Source: Conus ventricosus
Taxonomy: Eukaryota > Mollusca > Gastropoda > Neogastropoda > Conidae
DNA: 64,000 nt
Reading direction: 5' to 3'
Assembly: GCA_018398815.1 (NCBI GenBank)
Contig: CM031610.1
Coordinates: 33,430,115 to 33,494,114, forward strand
The position numbers and the translations under genes were made by a program. This document shows positions 32,045 to 44,790 of this stretch, one piece after another. How positions within the stretch are numbered: the stretch's first letter is position 1; every line of letters begins with the position of its first letter. The notes below the pieces were generated by a model. The model was not told the DNA's origin and made no database searches. It was given only the letters and a program-made list of their open reading frames with translations.

Positions 32045-33236
32045 TTCTTTCTAAACATGGTCCAACCGTTAGTAATTCAACGTACCAGGAATAATGCCGG
32101 TCCCCTGGTCGGTAATGAAAACTCTAACGCAGCAACCTTTACGGTACAGCTCGCATGAGAGTTACATGTAGAATCTCTGCAGGACTTGCAAAACATGCTT
32201 GTAGGGGCTAATCATTCTTGAATCCGTAGCGTACGGCGGACAGAGAGCCGCGTGCGATCTTTGATGAGAAACCTTAAAACTGCGTGCAGCATGCGCTCAA
32301 GGCGTGTTTAAGAGGCAATGGCATCAAGGGAGTTAAACAACTTCCGTGGAGGAAAAAAAAAATATATTGGAACATCCTTATCCGAGAGGTCAACAAAAAA
32401 ACACCTACACGTGCAGGCAACAAAACAAAAATTAAATTAACATGGGTAGGATCGTACATGGCAATGCGAATCTCTTTAAAAGCAGCCAATGTCACGCACA
32501 AAAAACGGTCCTAACGATAAACTACACCTAACCACCCACAATACCATGCACAATCACAATCATTGACTAGTTTTTTCGTGATTTCAAAGTCCGACGTTTT
32601 CAGATACTCCGATAATGACATCAAACCCTATGCGGTCCATAATACAAAATAAGGTTTGGTTTTAACGGGTCCCCCCCCGCCCCCCCCCCTCCCCCCCATC
32701 TTTTCAAGGTGGTTTACCTTTTTTTTTCTTTTTTTTTTTTTGCTTCACTTCCTTTTTTTTTTTTTTTAACCTTTCTTGAAGTTAAAATCGCAAGATGCGT
32801 CTTTCTACGGCTGCCTACCTGCAACTGTTTTTTTGTAAAGCCCTAGTACCGGTTATCCGAGTCAAAACATGATTTTTTGACTAGATTAATGATTTGATCG
32901 GACATTTTTTGCTATCCGATTCCGAAGTTACGGTAAACCACGCACAATGGCTTACAAGAAAATTTAACTTCCATCCTGAGCTTTTTCGATTAATTTTTAC
33001 GTTTCCTTCCAAGTAAAATGTCAGTCCATTTTTAGATAACTTCACCTCTAAATGTTTGAGCCCACACAGGAATGAAGTGCTTTGTCCTGTTGGTAACACG
33101 TAACCTGGAAGTAATTTTTGCGAAGGGATGAAATGCAATAAACGCAATTTCTAATTACACTGGAGGCAGAGTAGTTGCTATGTCCACTAGGATCCAGCTG
33201 TGTACCCGCGCCAATTTCTTTATGATGAGTTGCACA

Positions 33237-33267
<31 letters not shown>

Positions 33268-33821
33268 CACTTGTGCGCGCGCTTGTTCCAAGCTGAAAAG
33301 GAAAAACCCTGGCGTGATCACTGCAGAAACTGGCGCCACCTTCAATTCACAGTCATATTGGCAATCTACTCAAAGGTGTGTTGTGTGTGTGCGGGGAAAG
33401 AGAACTGTTAGGGGCAAAGGAGGGTTAGGTGAGAAGCTGGGGACAGATGGGAGAGGACAGGAGTCACACGTGCGGAAGCGATTCTCCATACAGGTTGGAC
33501 CCAGATGCGCCCGTCTCCTCAGTGCAGAATGTTCCCTATCTCAACCACACCAAAGACCTTTTCGTAAGCTAACAAAAAGCGCTTTGCGGAAAGATTCTTG
33601 TTTAGGTAGTTGTAGCGCACAGCACGTTCTGGTCGTCACACAGGCACACTTCACACACACACAATCTCACTCACCACTCACTCACTCCTCACACTCTCTC
33701 TCTCTCTCTCATCTCTCTCCTCTCTCTCTCCTCTCCCTCTCACTCCTCTCTCTCTCTTCTCATACAAAGCGCACGCGCACTAGACACCACGCACGACACA
33801 ACACACAAACACACACACACA

Positions 33822-33852
<31 letters not shown>

Positions 33853-34866
33853 CACCAACACGTGACGCGCGCGCGCGCTCGACAAAAGCAGTTCTGGCAC
33901 GTTCTGTTTCAGACAGACCCCCATGTATGGTCCTGGTGAACGGAACGTGGGTTATAGCATGAACGCCTTTTACTGAGTGGAAAACGAACCAACATCGCCA
34001 CATCGCATCACAACACTGGTGTCCAGTCTTCACTCTGTGTGCGTAAATTCTGCAGATAAAGCATGCGAGGACCACGGGCTCGTGAAGAACCAGTTTATGA
34101 GACGTACTGGATCCTCTGCTCGAGATAATAATATCCTCTTCTGGCAGTTGATTAAGGCTCCGTAACTTGCCCAGACACAGAATTATTTCGTCGTTCAGAG
34201 ACGTAAACCAGAAAGAAAACAGCCAGACACAGATGAAGGAAGTCCTGGATGAACAAATGAAAAGAAAAACTGACTGTTACAACCATTCGCCTGCCACCGT
34301 CCCGCGCGTGCTGTGACCTCAACCCACAGATGTGGAGATCCCGAACGGACTAGCGTCTGCTGTGTACCCGTGATCTTAAGCCCATACTGTCACGCGAACG
34401 TGAAGAAGGCTGCGCGTGTTGGTGCAACTGCGCAGCAACGGAAGGAACCTAAAAATAACTGAATAAAATAAATAAAAAAGATAAATAAAATGAATACATA
34501 AAACCGAACCAAGCCCTCACGCGAAAGTCATCAAAACAGAAAAAATAAAAAATAAATGAATGATTAAATAAGTGTAAAATCATTCATAAACGAATGAATA
34601 AATAAATAAAAAGATAAAAACCTGATCCACGCTCTAGGCCGAAATTCTGACCCATATCCAAACCTTCATTCCCAAAGAATTAAAGCCCCCAACTCTTCAA
34701 TCGCAGCTGCTGTGTCAGACCAACTACATCGTCTAGAACACCAAGGCACAATCATAATGTTTGTATCTGCTCACATAATTATGCGGGGATTGTCTTCAGC
34801 TCTAGCATAACATTATCAAAGTTTTTTTTCCCCCCCCCCCCCTTTCCCCGGGAAAAAAAAAATAAT

Positions 34867-35031
34867 CCCCCGAAATCGGAGTGTGGCCCAGCCCATGTGG
34901 GCGGGGTATTCAAAAACGGTCCACGTCATGTTCTCATCCCCAGCGAATGCATTTTTAACCATAGTGTTCAAGACTTTCAGCTGTTTGGATGATCCCTGGA
35001 GTCTTTTAGCCAGGGTACGACAACAACAACA
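34867..35031 (+). mobile_element. SINE-like element Z, copy in unit B
   Basis: Counterpart of 26405-26568 with several indels. It is preceded by an odd T, C, G, A homopolymer block (34820-34865) absent from unit A, which looks like base-calling noise. Confidence 0.65.
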
Positions 35032-35255
35032 TCTGAACTGTTACTTCAGCTTTATCCCCGGGACAAGTCCAGTGCCCCGTCACATTCCATACCTGAACAA
35101 AACTTAAGAATTACCTACCATCTTGGGAAGGTCGCAGTCTTACCGCTACATCACCATTACTCAATCATGCTTGAGAAGATTTTTTTTGGTTTTTGTTTTT
35201 GTTTTTGTTTTTTTAATCTATACAATAATACGAGAGTCCGCAAACATGTCCCTAC

Positions 35256-35444
35256 TGTAAACCTTCGACGACTCACTCTTCCCCGGCTGGACGAACTCTT
35301 CGGAAAGGTCGAGAACTCTTTCTGGATGATCCAATACCACTTCCGTCGTGGAAGATACCGCTCTGCAATACCCTCGTCGTTCCAGCTCCATAAATAGCCC
35401 TCTCCGCAGATGATATCTCTCCTCCGCAAGCCGCTCACGTAAAC
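35256..35444 (-). pseudogene. Second copy of BHMT exon 2, frame broken
   Basis: Counterpart of 26784-26974. Both splice sites survive (AG|GTTTACG and ACA|GTAGGG), but the exon is 189 nt instead of 191 and has several compensating indels, so no frame crosses it. If real it would be a dead duplicated exon; if unit B is an assembly artefact it does not exist. Confidence 0.8.
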
Positions 35445-36539
35445 CTAAGCAATTATTGAGAAGATCCGTTTATATCAGCTTTCTAACCTTCAATTAAGAA
35501 TACGCAGTGCTTTGCAGGGTACTGAAATCAAAATTTTAAAATGTCATACGTACGGCTTTTAAGAAAACTAAGACAGAAACAAACATTCGCATGAATACTC
35601 ATTCTTTTTTTTTTTCTTTTTCTTTTTTGCTGTTGGTTTTTTTTTAAAACGATATATCCCATCATTATTATAACATCAAATGTATTCGTGTATTCAAGAG
35701 CATACGCCATGAATTTCTTGCACATCGCTCCAGGAAATAACGTGTCAATTTATAAACCAACTACGCACAGAACTCGAATTACTTGTTATAGAAGAGCAGA
35801 ATCAATGGGTTGGGAGAACATACAGAATCAATGATCAAATAGTACAAAGACATATAGTCGAGGAAATGGAAGCGTAAAGAGCAATAATAGAAGGAAGTGA
35901 ACTCGACATGAAAATAATGAAACGCTATGAACACGTCTAGAAATCTATTTAAAGTAAATGAACGTGGTACAAAATTAAAGGGTAACAACGAGCACAGAAT
36001 GAAAATTACAGAATAAGCCGACAACTGAATCAGAGCAACAATCGATGGATATGAACAACTTACGCTTAAAGAACATTAATCAAAGGTGTGAATAATAACA
36101 ACAAAGGTTATTTGAGAGAACAATAATCAGTGTCCAGAACAAACGTAACAGACTAATATTGAAAGGCTATGAGCACGTACAGAACATGAATTTTAAGGCC
36201 TGTGAACAACAACAGATTACAATCAAAGAAAAAGAACACGTACAGATAATCATCAAATGGGTATTATAAAAGGAGTTAGACTGCTGGGTTCCTCTCAAAG
36301 CAGGATACCAAAACAAGGAGGAAAAAAAACTTCGAAAACACCACTTGAGAGATGAGAATTGAGTACTTCGACTCCTAGAGTCTTCCAAGCAATGACGTAA
36401 AAGACACAATTTCCATCCCAGTTCATCACTGCATTATACGTAAAGCATGTTGAAACGTAAATCGTGAGAGGGAAGGGGTGGGGGAAGAGGAAACTAGGGA
36501 GGGGGGGGGGGGGGGATTTTTTTTTGGGACGGGGGAAGC

Positions 36540-37845
36540 TGTGATTTGGTAGTCTTGAGTGAATGCCATCTGTGCTGAGCACCAAGATGAGGATGATTAG
36601 ATTGTTTCTCCATGTCTTTCTCTTGAAGGATCACCAGTGCTTGTAGCCCAGACCACGGAAATGGAGAAGTGGTTATGCTATGGGGAGCGGTGTAAGTGTA
36701 TAGCCCGCCACCGGGGTTGCTTTTTCTGGAGGATGCTGTCCCTTGCTCTTTGGCAGCGTTCTTCCAGTGTGCGGTATGTCTCGCCTACTAGATGCGACCG
36801 CCACAGGCCTGCAGTGGACATACATATTCACGGTTTGGCAGGTAAAAAGCTCCTCAAATGGGAAATGGCGTCTGGGGGCCCTTTAAAGGCGAGTCGACAG
36901 GTAGTGTTTGAGAAGGAGTATGAGAGAGCAGCAATTGTCACTTTTGTCCAGTCACATGGCACTGTTGCCCCAGGGAGTAGTGGTTCTGGGGGGCTGTGGG
37001 TCCAGAATGACGAACCTAACCCAATGATCCGCCCAGGTTTCGGTCTCGTATGAAGCCATCAGAAAAAGTTCTTTGAATGTCTTGCCAACTTTGGGGTCAG
37101 TCTGTAGGATATAGGAAAGTTCTTGAAAAGAATTTTCCTTGAATCCAGGTTGTGAGAATGGTATGTCGGAGTCACCAGGGTGTGGTCATTGTTGATCGTC
37201 TTGGTGTTAAGGCCTCCTCTCTGGAGATTCGCTTGGCCTGTCTCATGCCTGTGATCAACTCATCGGATATCCCTCGTGCTTAAGAAGCTGATCATCTGGG
37301 CTGTCCTGGGTGGGTGAGATCTTTCTCATTGCTGCACAGGCGTCTGAAGGCGGGTGGGAACTGGAGAACGGAATGGCGGCGTTTGGTGGCAGTTTGATGG
37401 CTTGAGATTAGAACACATATGAATGAGCGTCTGTGTTTTCCTTGTAGTGGACTGGAGTAGAGATGATTTTGTTGTAAGGAGGGGTGGATCATGAGTGGGG
37501 GGGGGGGGGGGGGAGGTCCAGGAAGGGGGGAGAGCTGTCAGACATTTCATGGCGTGAACTTCAGAGAAGGGTGAAAGGCATTGACAACACTGATGGACAG
37601 CAGTTCGCTTCTCTGTCATCAGGTCCCACAGCCCACACAGTCGTCAATGTAACGGCGAAAAGGCTGGCATGGGCCACTGAACTGCTGGAAGCTCGAAATG
37701 GTTAAATGTGGGCTACAGAGGTAACCACAAACGGGTATAAGCAATTTAACTCTGATTTTGTCCAAGTCAAAGATTGGGGCAAACTCATACTGGGCCTTTC
37801 CAATAACGGACACAAATGATCAAACACAAGTCAAACAGAGTAAGA
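36540..37845 (-). mobile_element. Penelope-like fragment, copy in unit B
   Basis: Same motifs as the 28.0-29.3 kb fragment, including YIDD at about 37638-37649 and the SSHPTATKR and LRRLCSNEKD phrases, with many more frame breaks. An extra 15-17 G run interrupts it at about 37497. Confidence 0.8.
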
Positions 37846-38222
37846 CTTTGAATCTCTCAAGGCCCGCCAGCGCATACGGTGTGTGCGCTGGTGTGTGTAC
37901 ATCAGCGAGGTGATGCCAGCGTGGGGGGGGGGGGGGTTTTTTTTAATTAGAAAGTCCCACGGACGTGAGTGTGCAAGCCTGGTGTGTGTGGTTGTGTGTG
38001 TGTGTGGTGTGGTGTTGCGTGAGTGTGTGTGAATGAAGTGTGTGCGTGCGCACGCGCGTGTGTGTGTGTGCGTGGAGGTGGGAGAGGTGAGGGGGGAGAG
38101 CTGTTTCTTATTAAGTGTGCGTGGTGTGTGTGTATGTGCGCGTGCACGATAGTGTTGTAGTTGATGCCTTGTTCTTGTTTTTTGGTCCGAAGTCATCTTC
38201 TGATCATTTACGCCGCAGTCAT

Positions 38223-38255
<33 letters not shown>

Positions 38256-38329
38256 AACACACACCACACACACACACCACACACATGCCAAGCGCACACA
38301 CAAGGGCCCATACCCCACACAACCACACA

Positions 38330-38365
<36 letters not shown>

Positions 38366-39126
38366 CCGCGCGCATCGCGAATATATATTGTATAAATTGC
38401 AATATCTAAAGTCGGCCACTGTACAGACAATGACAAGATTTTCTTCGGCAGGTACCAAAAACCTCTGAACACATACGCGCGTGTGTGCTGCGTGCCGCGC
38501 GCGCGCGTGGCGTGCGTGCGGGCGCGCGTGCGTGCGTGCGTGCGTGGAGTGTGTGAAGAGAGAGAGGAGAGAGAGAGAGAAAGAAGCACACATGTCCAAA
38601 CGATACAATCTGTATTACGTGCTGTATATATAGTGAGCATCGCGTATTTTATCATTGTGTAGGCCATTTATATGTGACTCTGGGTGTGTGTGTGTGGTGT
38701 GTGTGTGTGTGTGTGTGTTGTGTGCGTGCGTGCATGCCTGTGTGTGTGTTGTGTTAGTGTGTGTGAAAGCGAACAAATCGTGCACATTTCATACACACAT
38801 GAGAGCGAGGTGAATGCCCAACGCTACATTCATTTTTATTTATATAATTTGTTAAATCCCTGACAAACACCATCTTCAATTCAGAAAGAACCCAGTTTGA
38901 TGACAAGGTCAAAAGGTACAAAACAAACAAAAGCAAAAAACAAAAAAAAGAAAACAGAAAAGCAACCCATGATGACGAACGACGCGAAGCTCATTTAGAA
39001 ACAGAGACACTGTTGTAGTAGATTGACCTTCGGATTTCCCGACATAGCTTATAAAGCAAATAGTGACCTTGCAACAGGCTTGAATTTTTGACGACGTTAC
39101 ACTTACAGCGACTGCAAAGATAAGAC

Positions 39127-40475
39127 AGTCCAGGACAGGGGAAATCGTGATGGTATAGCTTAAGTGCACAAAGTTGATGTATTATTAGTCAGGCTTAACA
39201 CAACCAAGTTATCTTTGCACTCATACACCATATGCACACTCATGCGCACACCAAATCATTCACCTCTCTCTGGAATGGGATGATCACTGCATTCGTTTCC
39301 TCCTAATAACACAACTGAGAACAAGAAATACAATTTCTATCTACTTATAATTAATCATGTACAATCAAATCACACACAATGAAATATCAAAACATAAAAG
39401 ATCAATACTTCCTAATCCCGGTTATAATAAAAATGACATCTTACCAGGCCAGGTTTTCACACACACACAACACGCATTCACACCACACCACAGTACTGAA
39501 AAAAAGTCCTTCTTCACGTCTCTTTCATCACTGCTTTATGGTGATGCCCCCTTGGTTGCCAGGCTCCAGGCTTCAGACTGGGTCTTCGTGGTCGTCTCTG
39601 GGATCTCGTCGTCGAACTCCTTCTCTTCGTCTTCTTCACCCACCTCTGGGTTCAAATTCAGTTTGTCTGGTACTTCATCACACCACCTCGGGGCTTACAC
39701 TTAGTTTCCTTCTCTCCAGCTAGTCTTTAACTCTAAGACCTTGCTGTCTCTCTAACTCCCAGACCACGTTTCTTCTCTCGACCCTTTCTCTGTCCCGCTC
39801 ACTCCTCTCCTCTCTCTCTCTCTCTTCTCCTTGCCTCTCTCTCTCTCTCCGTGTTTGTTTCCTCCTTCCGACACTTTTCTCCCCAGTTTATATAGGAGGG
39901 AAAACAAGGATTCCCTTCGGGCCATGCCTTTGTCCACGCTGCTTCTCACACCCCTAGTTCACAAGTACCCCTAATTCACCACTCGCATACATTCCACACA
40001 CATCACATGTACACAACACTCGCCCTACCTAATTGATTAGCAAACACACACTTAGCCCCAGATGGACATCGAAAATTCCCGCCGACTTCGGTGGTCCATT
40101 AACACAGTACTAATCTAATGAGGGTTAATACAACCTCCACCCACATTCAGCCAGCCTGAACAATAGAACAAACACAGTGACCCCGGCAATACCATCTGAA
40201 CAAATCCAGGCCCCCTGCTCTTCACTGACTGTTTACACACGAAACCTCGCTGACCCGAGCCTATAGCGCTCACGTTGGGGCCCCGAGGTCGTATGGTTAC
40301 AAACCATTGCCCTTTCGCCACCATGCAGTCCGAACTCTCTCCTAGGTGTTGTTGTCATCTGAACACTTCGGCCGCGCCGTGTTAATTGGTCAATTACCTA
40401 TTTATACCACGTACAATGTCCCTTTGTCATCCCAGCGTCTAATGCCTTTTGTGAGAGGTTCACGCTCCCTTTACA
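39127..40475 (-). mobile_element. LTR 1 of Ty3/gypsy-type element (3' LTR of first unit)
   Basis: A 1.35-kb repeat whose copies start at 43398 and 47729. On + it runs from AGTCCAGGAC (TGTCCAGG in other copies) to TTACA. A TATATAAAC box on - at about 39886-39895 sits where an LTR promoter would. It is flanked on the left by AAGAC. Rich in CT runs near 39805-39850. Orientation is fixed by the minus-strand gag and integrase motifs of the internal region. Confidence 0.85.
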
Positions 40476-40879
40476 AAATTCCCCCCCCCACTCGAAGACA
40501 ATGCCCTGCTTGGCTAAAACTTAACAATCAAGAGAAGAAACTCATAAGTTATCCCATTTAAACCAGTGCTAATATCGGCCTCCTAAGCTACTTACCACCA
40601 GAGAACCACGCAAGATTGTCTTGAGCAACAAAAAATTATAGAGAAAATCAATACATATACAACACTAACAAAAGCCAATATCAACATACATCGGGAATCA
40701 CCACCACTCAAAGTCGTGTGGCCATAGACCATTATGTTTCTACGGAACTCTCTCCCCTTCTCTTTCATACCGTGGCCCGCAACCAGCCACGTCCCGCATA
40801 ACGCTAACATGCACAAGACCACCACACACTACATACTCTCGAACGACCTTTTATTTTGGCCAACGGTCCACTTTGAAAG

Positions 40880-42942
40880 CACCCTCTGATTCTCCCTTTC
40901 TGCACAAACCCCTGCCTCCCCGCAGCATGTGCTGCATAGTGCACAGAAACGCCTGATAATCGCCAAGGATAACCCGGCCAGTAGTACTCCGCGTCACTGC
41001 CTTTTGTGAGGCCTTCCTTCCGAGATGGCCCGAGGCTGACGTCACATGTTTTTTCGGACATCACCGCCTTACAGCTTGCCTAGGAACGACAACCTGCTTC
41101 TTCGTTTTTCCCCGACCGCGAATGATAAAAGTTCGGTACAATATGCGTTTGTCTAACTCGAACCCGATTGTACCCTCTCCTCTTTCACACACCTTTTTTT
41201 TGTCCTGTGTGAGCGAGCCTAAACATTTTTCTAAGCGAGTAATCGCCCTTGTTGTTCTGCCACGTAAGTGAGTGGGTTAGCTACCGGAACACGCTCCAGT
41301 GCTTTCTGGACTGTATGCCTGCCTGGGGGCCTTTTCCCTCCGTGATTCCTTTCTCTGATTCGACACAGAGTCAGCGTCTGGGTCTCCATACCCACGTGCT
41401 CCTGTGATTTTCCGTTCACCAGATCATACGGCGGCTTTTGGAACAGCCAACGCCGGGCCTGTACTACTCCACGATAAGAAGGGGTATCAATGAACACCAT
41501 GACGTTTGAATTCTGCTATTGTTGCCATCTATTTGTCCTACACCTCAGTGTTTTAAACCTGTGAATTGTCCTTCTCACCAGGACTCCTTCATACCATGAC
41601 GCCATGCCCCAGAGTCTCTAATGACATTAACAAAATTTTTTCCCTACTCTGCCTTTGTGCACATCCTGTTAATCGCCTGAAATCTGTGAACACACAGCAC
41701 AATCCAGACAAAATAACTCTGTCATCTTGTTGCATTCCTTTTCGATCTTCCTCTCTCTGGCCTGATCCTCATTGCTGCTCTGCCTTCTGTGACTTAAATA
41801 TACAATCCCTAGCCACGTGCCCTGTCTTATGCACGAAAACAGGTACGCTCATTCCTAGCCACGTGGCCTATTTGTTTTTCACCCTTGATTTGCTCACGTG
41901 ACGCCGTGGGCCTACGGGTGTGTACTGCTGACTCATTACTGAGTCTTGTGCTAGCCTGCTATCCTCTGAATATGCTTCCGGGCTTTCCTATCTTGTTTCA
42001 GGTAATCACGGGCCTCGCTTCCGGTAATCTCTGCCGTCTGAAGTACCTCAGCTATTGTGTTGCACCTTTTTCCTTGAGTGTGGATGGAAGGCCGTCCCAC
42101 AACCAGGTGCGAAGTATCTGTTTCCTTTTTCACCAGTGTCTTGAGGCCTTCAAAATCACTGTCCACGTCACTCAGTTCTACCAAATTGTTGAAATAGTGG
42201 TCCAGTCTAACTCCGCACTGAGTGTATGTCTCACCCTGTTCGATTCGCGCCTCACGAAACTTACGCCTAAAACCTTCTTCATCAAATCAAATGCCTTTTA
42301 GTACTGCTTGTTTTACCTTGTCAAATCTCTCTGATCACCTTTGGTAAGGTGGAAACAGTGTGGTAACGCACACCTTCAAATCAAGCATACAGGTTTATAA
42401 TCGCCCATTATCTTCGGGCCAGCCCTCGAGCTCGTCAAACCGATTCAAACCGACTGATATGAGGCATCGATCGAATCAGTTTCTTCTCTGAACAGTGGGA
42501 GTTTAAGTCTAGGTGCGCAACATGGTCTGCGTCCTACTGACCAGAACTGGTGTCTATTTCACTACGATTTCAGATTTTATCTGCTTTCCAACTCAATTTG
42601 TTTGGCCTAAATCCCGATTCTGCTTCTGCTCCGCCCCTCTCGACTCCTGCTTTAGCTCTGCAGCTGCACTCTCTGCATCTGCTTTTGCTTTGGGCCGCTG
42701 CAACTCTCTGCATCTGCTCTAGCCCTCTCTGCATCTGCATTAGCTCTGGCAGCTGTACACTCTGCGTCTGCCTTAGCCGTTGATTCAGCATTTCTGCCTT
42801 CCCCCTTTAAATAAAGAAAAAATTTCTTTTGAACAGCCTCAAGACTGCTCCTTTTTCAAACTTCCGTCTTCAGCTCTTTCATCTCTCTCAGTCTTCTGCT
42901 GATGTTCAATGAATCAACCAGTTCATCACCTGTATATCCCAT
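40880..42942 (-). pseudogene. Gag / protease / integrase-finger remnant, copy 1
   Basis: The Gag start MGYTGDELVDSLN at 42942 is followed by an Ala/Asp/Glu-rich repeat (ADAE units, about 42640-42790), likely coiled coil, and a DFEGLKTLVKKE segment near 42150. A C-x2-C-x4-H-x4-C nucleocapsid knuckle (TGHVARDC) spans 41802-41841, interrupted by one indel. A protease C-terminal phrase PPYDLVNGK lies near 41420. The integrase HHCC finger is at about 40920-41060 (GHLGRKAS, then the CAQCSTC-type pair seen better in copy 2). Several frame breaks occur, consistent with the poor sequence quality of this region. Protease and integrase are separated by only about 400 bp. Confidence 0.75.
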
Positions 42943-43373
42943 TTCTTTCCCCCCAAAAACTTACTAGTTTCTCTATGGGGTAAGAACTATTCTTCTGCCA
43001 TTTTCTTTTCGGATATGTTTTAGCACCACTAAAACAGTTACGCATATAGACCCGGAAAAAGTCAGTACACAGTTTTATCTACTAAAACGTTCGATACAAA
43101 ACACCAACCAATGGTGATGTCCTACACAAAGGAGCCTTAATCTGAAACCACAGCTTCTGTGAGAGTTAAGAGACTGAACCCTACGTTTCTTCGTTTCTCT
43201 TGAAAGACCTTTTGATATACAACACACCCACACACAATCAATACTCCAACACTCAAAGAACTAATGGAAATAATTAGAAGGAGCTAATTAAATTGCCTTT
43301 AGTGGACGCTTCGCCCCAGTACTAACTACTCTAGTACTCACTTTGTTTCCCTCCTGAAACTAATGTGGGCATG

Positions 43374-43393
43374 CAATCCTGGCAGGCTCGCCA
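43374..43393 (-). promoter_or_regulatory. Primer-binding site, tRNA-Arg type
   Basis: On - the sequence is TGGCGAGCCTGCCAGGATTG, starting four bases after the LTR end ...TGGACA. Its complement ends CAGGCTCGCCA with a preceding T-arm-like AATCCTGG, as in animal tRNA-Arg. Copy 2 has the same site at 47705-47725 with indels. Confidence 0.75.
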
Positions 43394-43397
43394 CTTT

Positions 43398-44790
43398 TGT
43401 CCAGACGGGGGAAAAATCGTGATGGTATTGCTTAAGTGCAACTAAGTTGATGTATTATTAGAGTCAGGATTAACACGACCAAGGGTTATCTTTGGCACTC
43501 AAACACGCATATGCACACTCATGCCACTAACCAAACAATCACCTCTCCCTGGGAATGGGATGTCACGCATTCGTTTCTCTTCCTAACACCAACTGAGAAC
43601 AGAAATACAATTTCTATGCTACACTTAATAATTAATCACTGTACAATCAAATCACACACAATGAAATTTCAAAACATAAAATATCAATACTTCCTTCTCC
43701 CGGGTTTTATATTAAAAATGACTTCTACCTGGCCAGGTTTTCACACACCAACCACGCTTTCACACCACCACCACAGTTCTTGAAAAAAGTCTCTTCACGT
43801 CCTTCTTCACACTGCTTGATGTGATGCCCTTGGTTTGACTGCTCCAGGCTTCAGGACGGTTCTTCTGGTCGTCTCTGGGATCTCGACGTCGAACCTCTTC
43901 TTCAACGTCTTCTTCACACTCCACCTCTGGGTTCAAATTCCAGTTTGTCTGTCTTCACCCACCTCTGGGCTTCACACTTAGTTTCCTCTCGTTCCAGCTT
44001 GTCTTTAAACTATAAGACCTTGCTGTCTCGTCTATCCCCAGACCCACACGTTTTCTCTGACCCTTTCTCTGTCCGTGCTCACTCCTCCCTCTCTCTCTCT
44101 CTCTCGACTCTGTCTCTCGCTGCCTTCCTCTCTCGCTCTCCTGTGTTGTTCGCTTCTCAGCCGACACGTTGTCTTCCCTCGGTTTATATAGGGTGGAAAC
44201 ATAGGATTTCCCCCCTTCGGCCATGCCTTTGTCCACCTGCATCTCAAACCCTCAGTTCACAAGTACCCTGAATTCCTCCACTCGTACATTCCACAACAAC
44301 ATCAGCTTTACACACACCCCTACCTATTGGATTAGCAAACAAACACACACTAAGCCCCCCCAGAATGGACATCAAAAATCCCCGCCGACTTCGTTGGTCC
44401 ATTAACACAGTAATTATCTTAAGGAGGTTACTAACAACCTCCACACAACATTCAGCCAGCCAGACAATTGAACCAACACATGAACCCACGGCAATACCAT
44501 CTGAAAAATCCAAGGCCCCCCTGCTCCTTCACTGACTGTTTTACACGAGAACCACGGCTGACCGAGCATTTAGCTCTCACTAGGGGCCCCCGAGAGTTCG
44601 TAGTGGTTACAACCCTTCCCCCCTTTTTTCGCCACCAGGCAGGTCCATCCCTCTCCTAGGTGTGTTTGTCATCTGACCACTCAGCCGCGCCGGGTTAAAT
44701 GGTCAATTACCTATTTGTAATACACCACTACAATGTCCTTTGTCTCCCACGTCTAATGCCTTTTGTGAGAGGTTTCACGCATCCTTGACA
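43398..44790 (-). mobile_element. LTR 2 (shared middle LTR)
   Basis: A 1.39-kb copy running TGTCCAGACGGGGG to CCTTGACA on +, with a minus-strand TATATAAACC box near 44187. It serves as the 5' LTR of internal region 1 and the 3' LTR of region 2. Confidence 0.85.

Larger units (their letters stand above)
30838..39406 (+). repeat. Direct duplication unit B (8.6 kb), indel-rich
   Basis: Same order as unit A but with frequent single-base insertions and deletions, broken dinucleotide runs (GTGTGGTGT-type) and an 83-bp G tract where A has 25. The BHMT exon and Penelope frames are further broken. The pattern looks like uncorrected long-read sequence rather than evolutionary divergence, which would give mostly substitutions. 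Regions of B not listed separately hold the same unannotated intron sequence and microsatellites as A. Confidence 0.9.
40476..43397 (-). mobile_element. Internal region 1 of the LTR element
   Basis: A 2.92-kb region between LTR 1 and LTR 2. In minus-strand order it has a primer site beside the LTR, a gag start at 42940-42942, gag, a CCHC knuckle, the protease end and the integrase zinc finger. A G-rich purine stretch then adjoins the 3' LTR (on +, the C run at 40481-40489). There is no reverse transcriptase or RNase H signature anywhere. At this size the element is non-autonomous. Confidence 0.85.

Noticed and set aside
31943..32158. Poly-glycine frame in unit B
   Set aside because: Translation of an inflated G homopolymer.
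35256..35444. Real tandem duplication of BHMT exon 2 giving alternative exons
   Set aside because: The copy is frame-broken by indels of the same kind as the rest of unit B; an assembly artefact is more likely.
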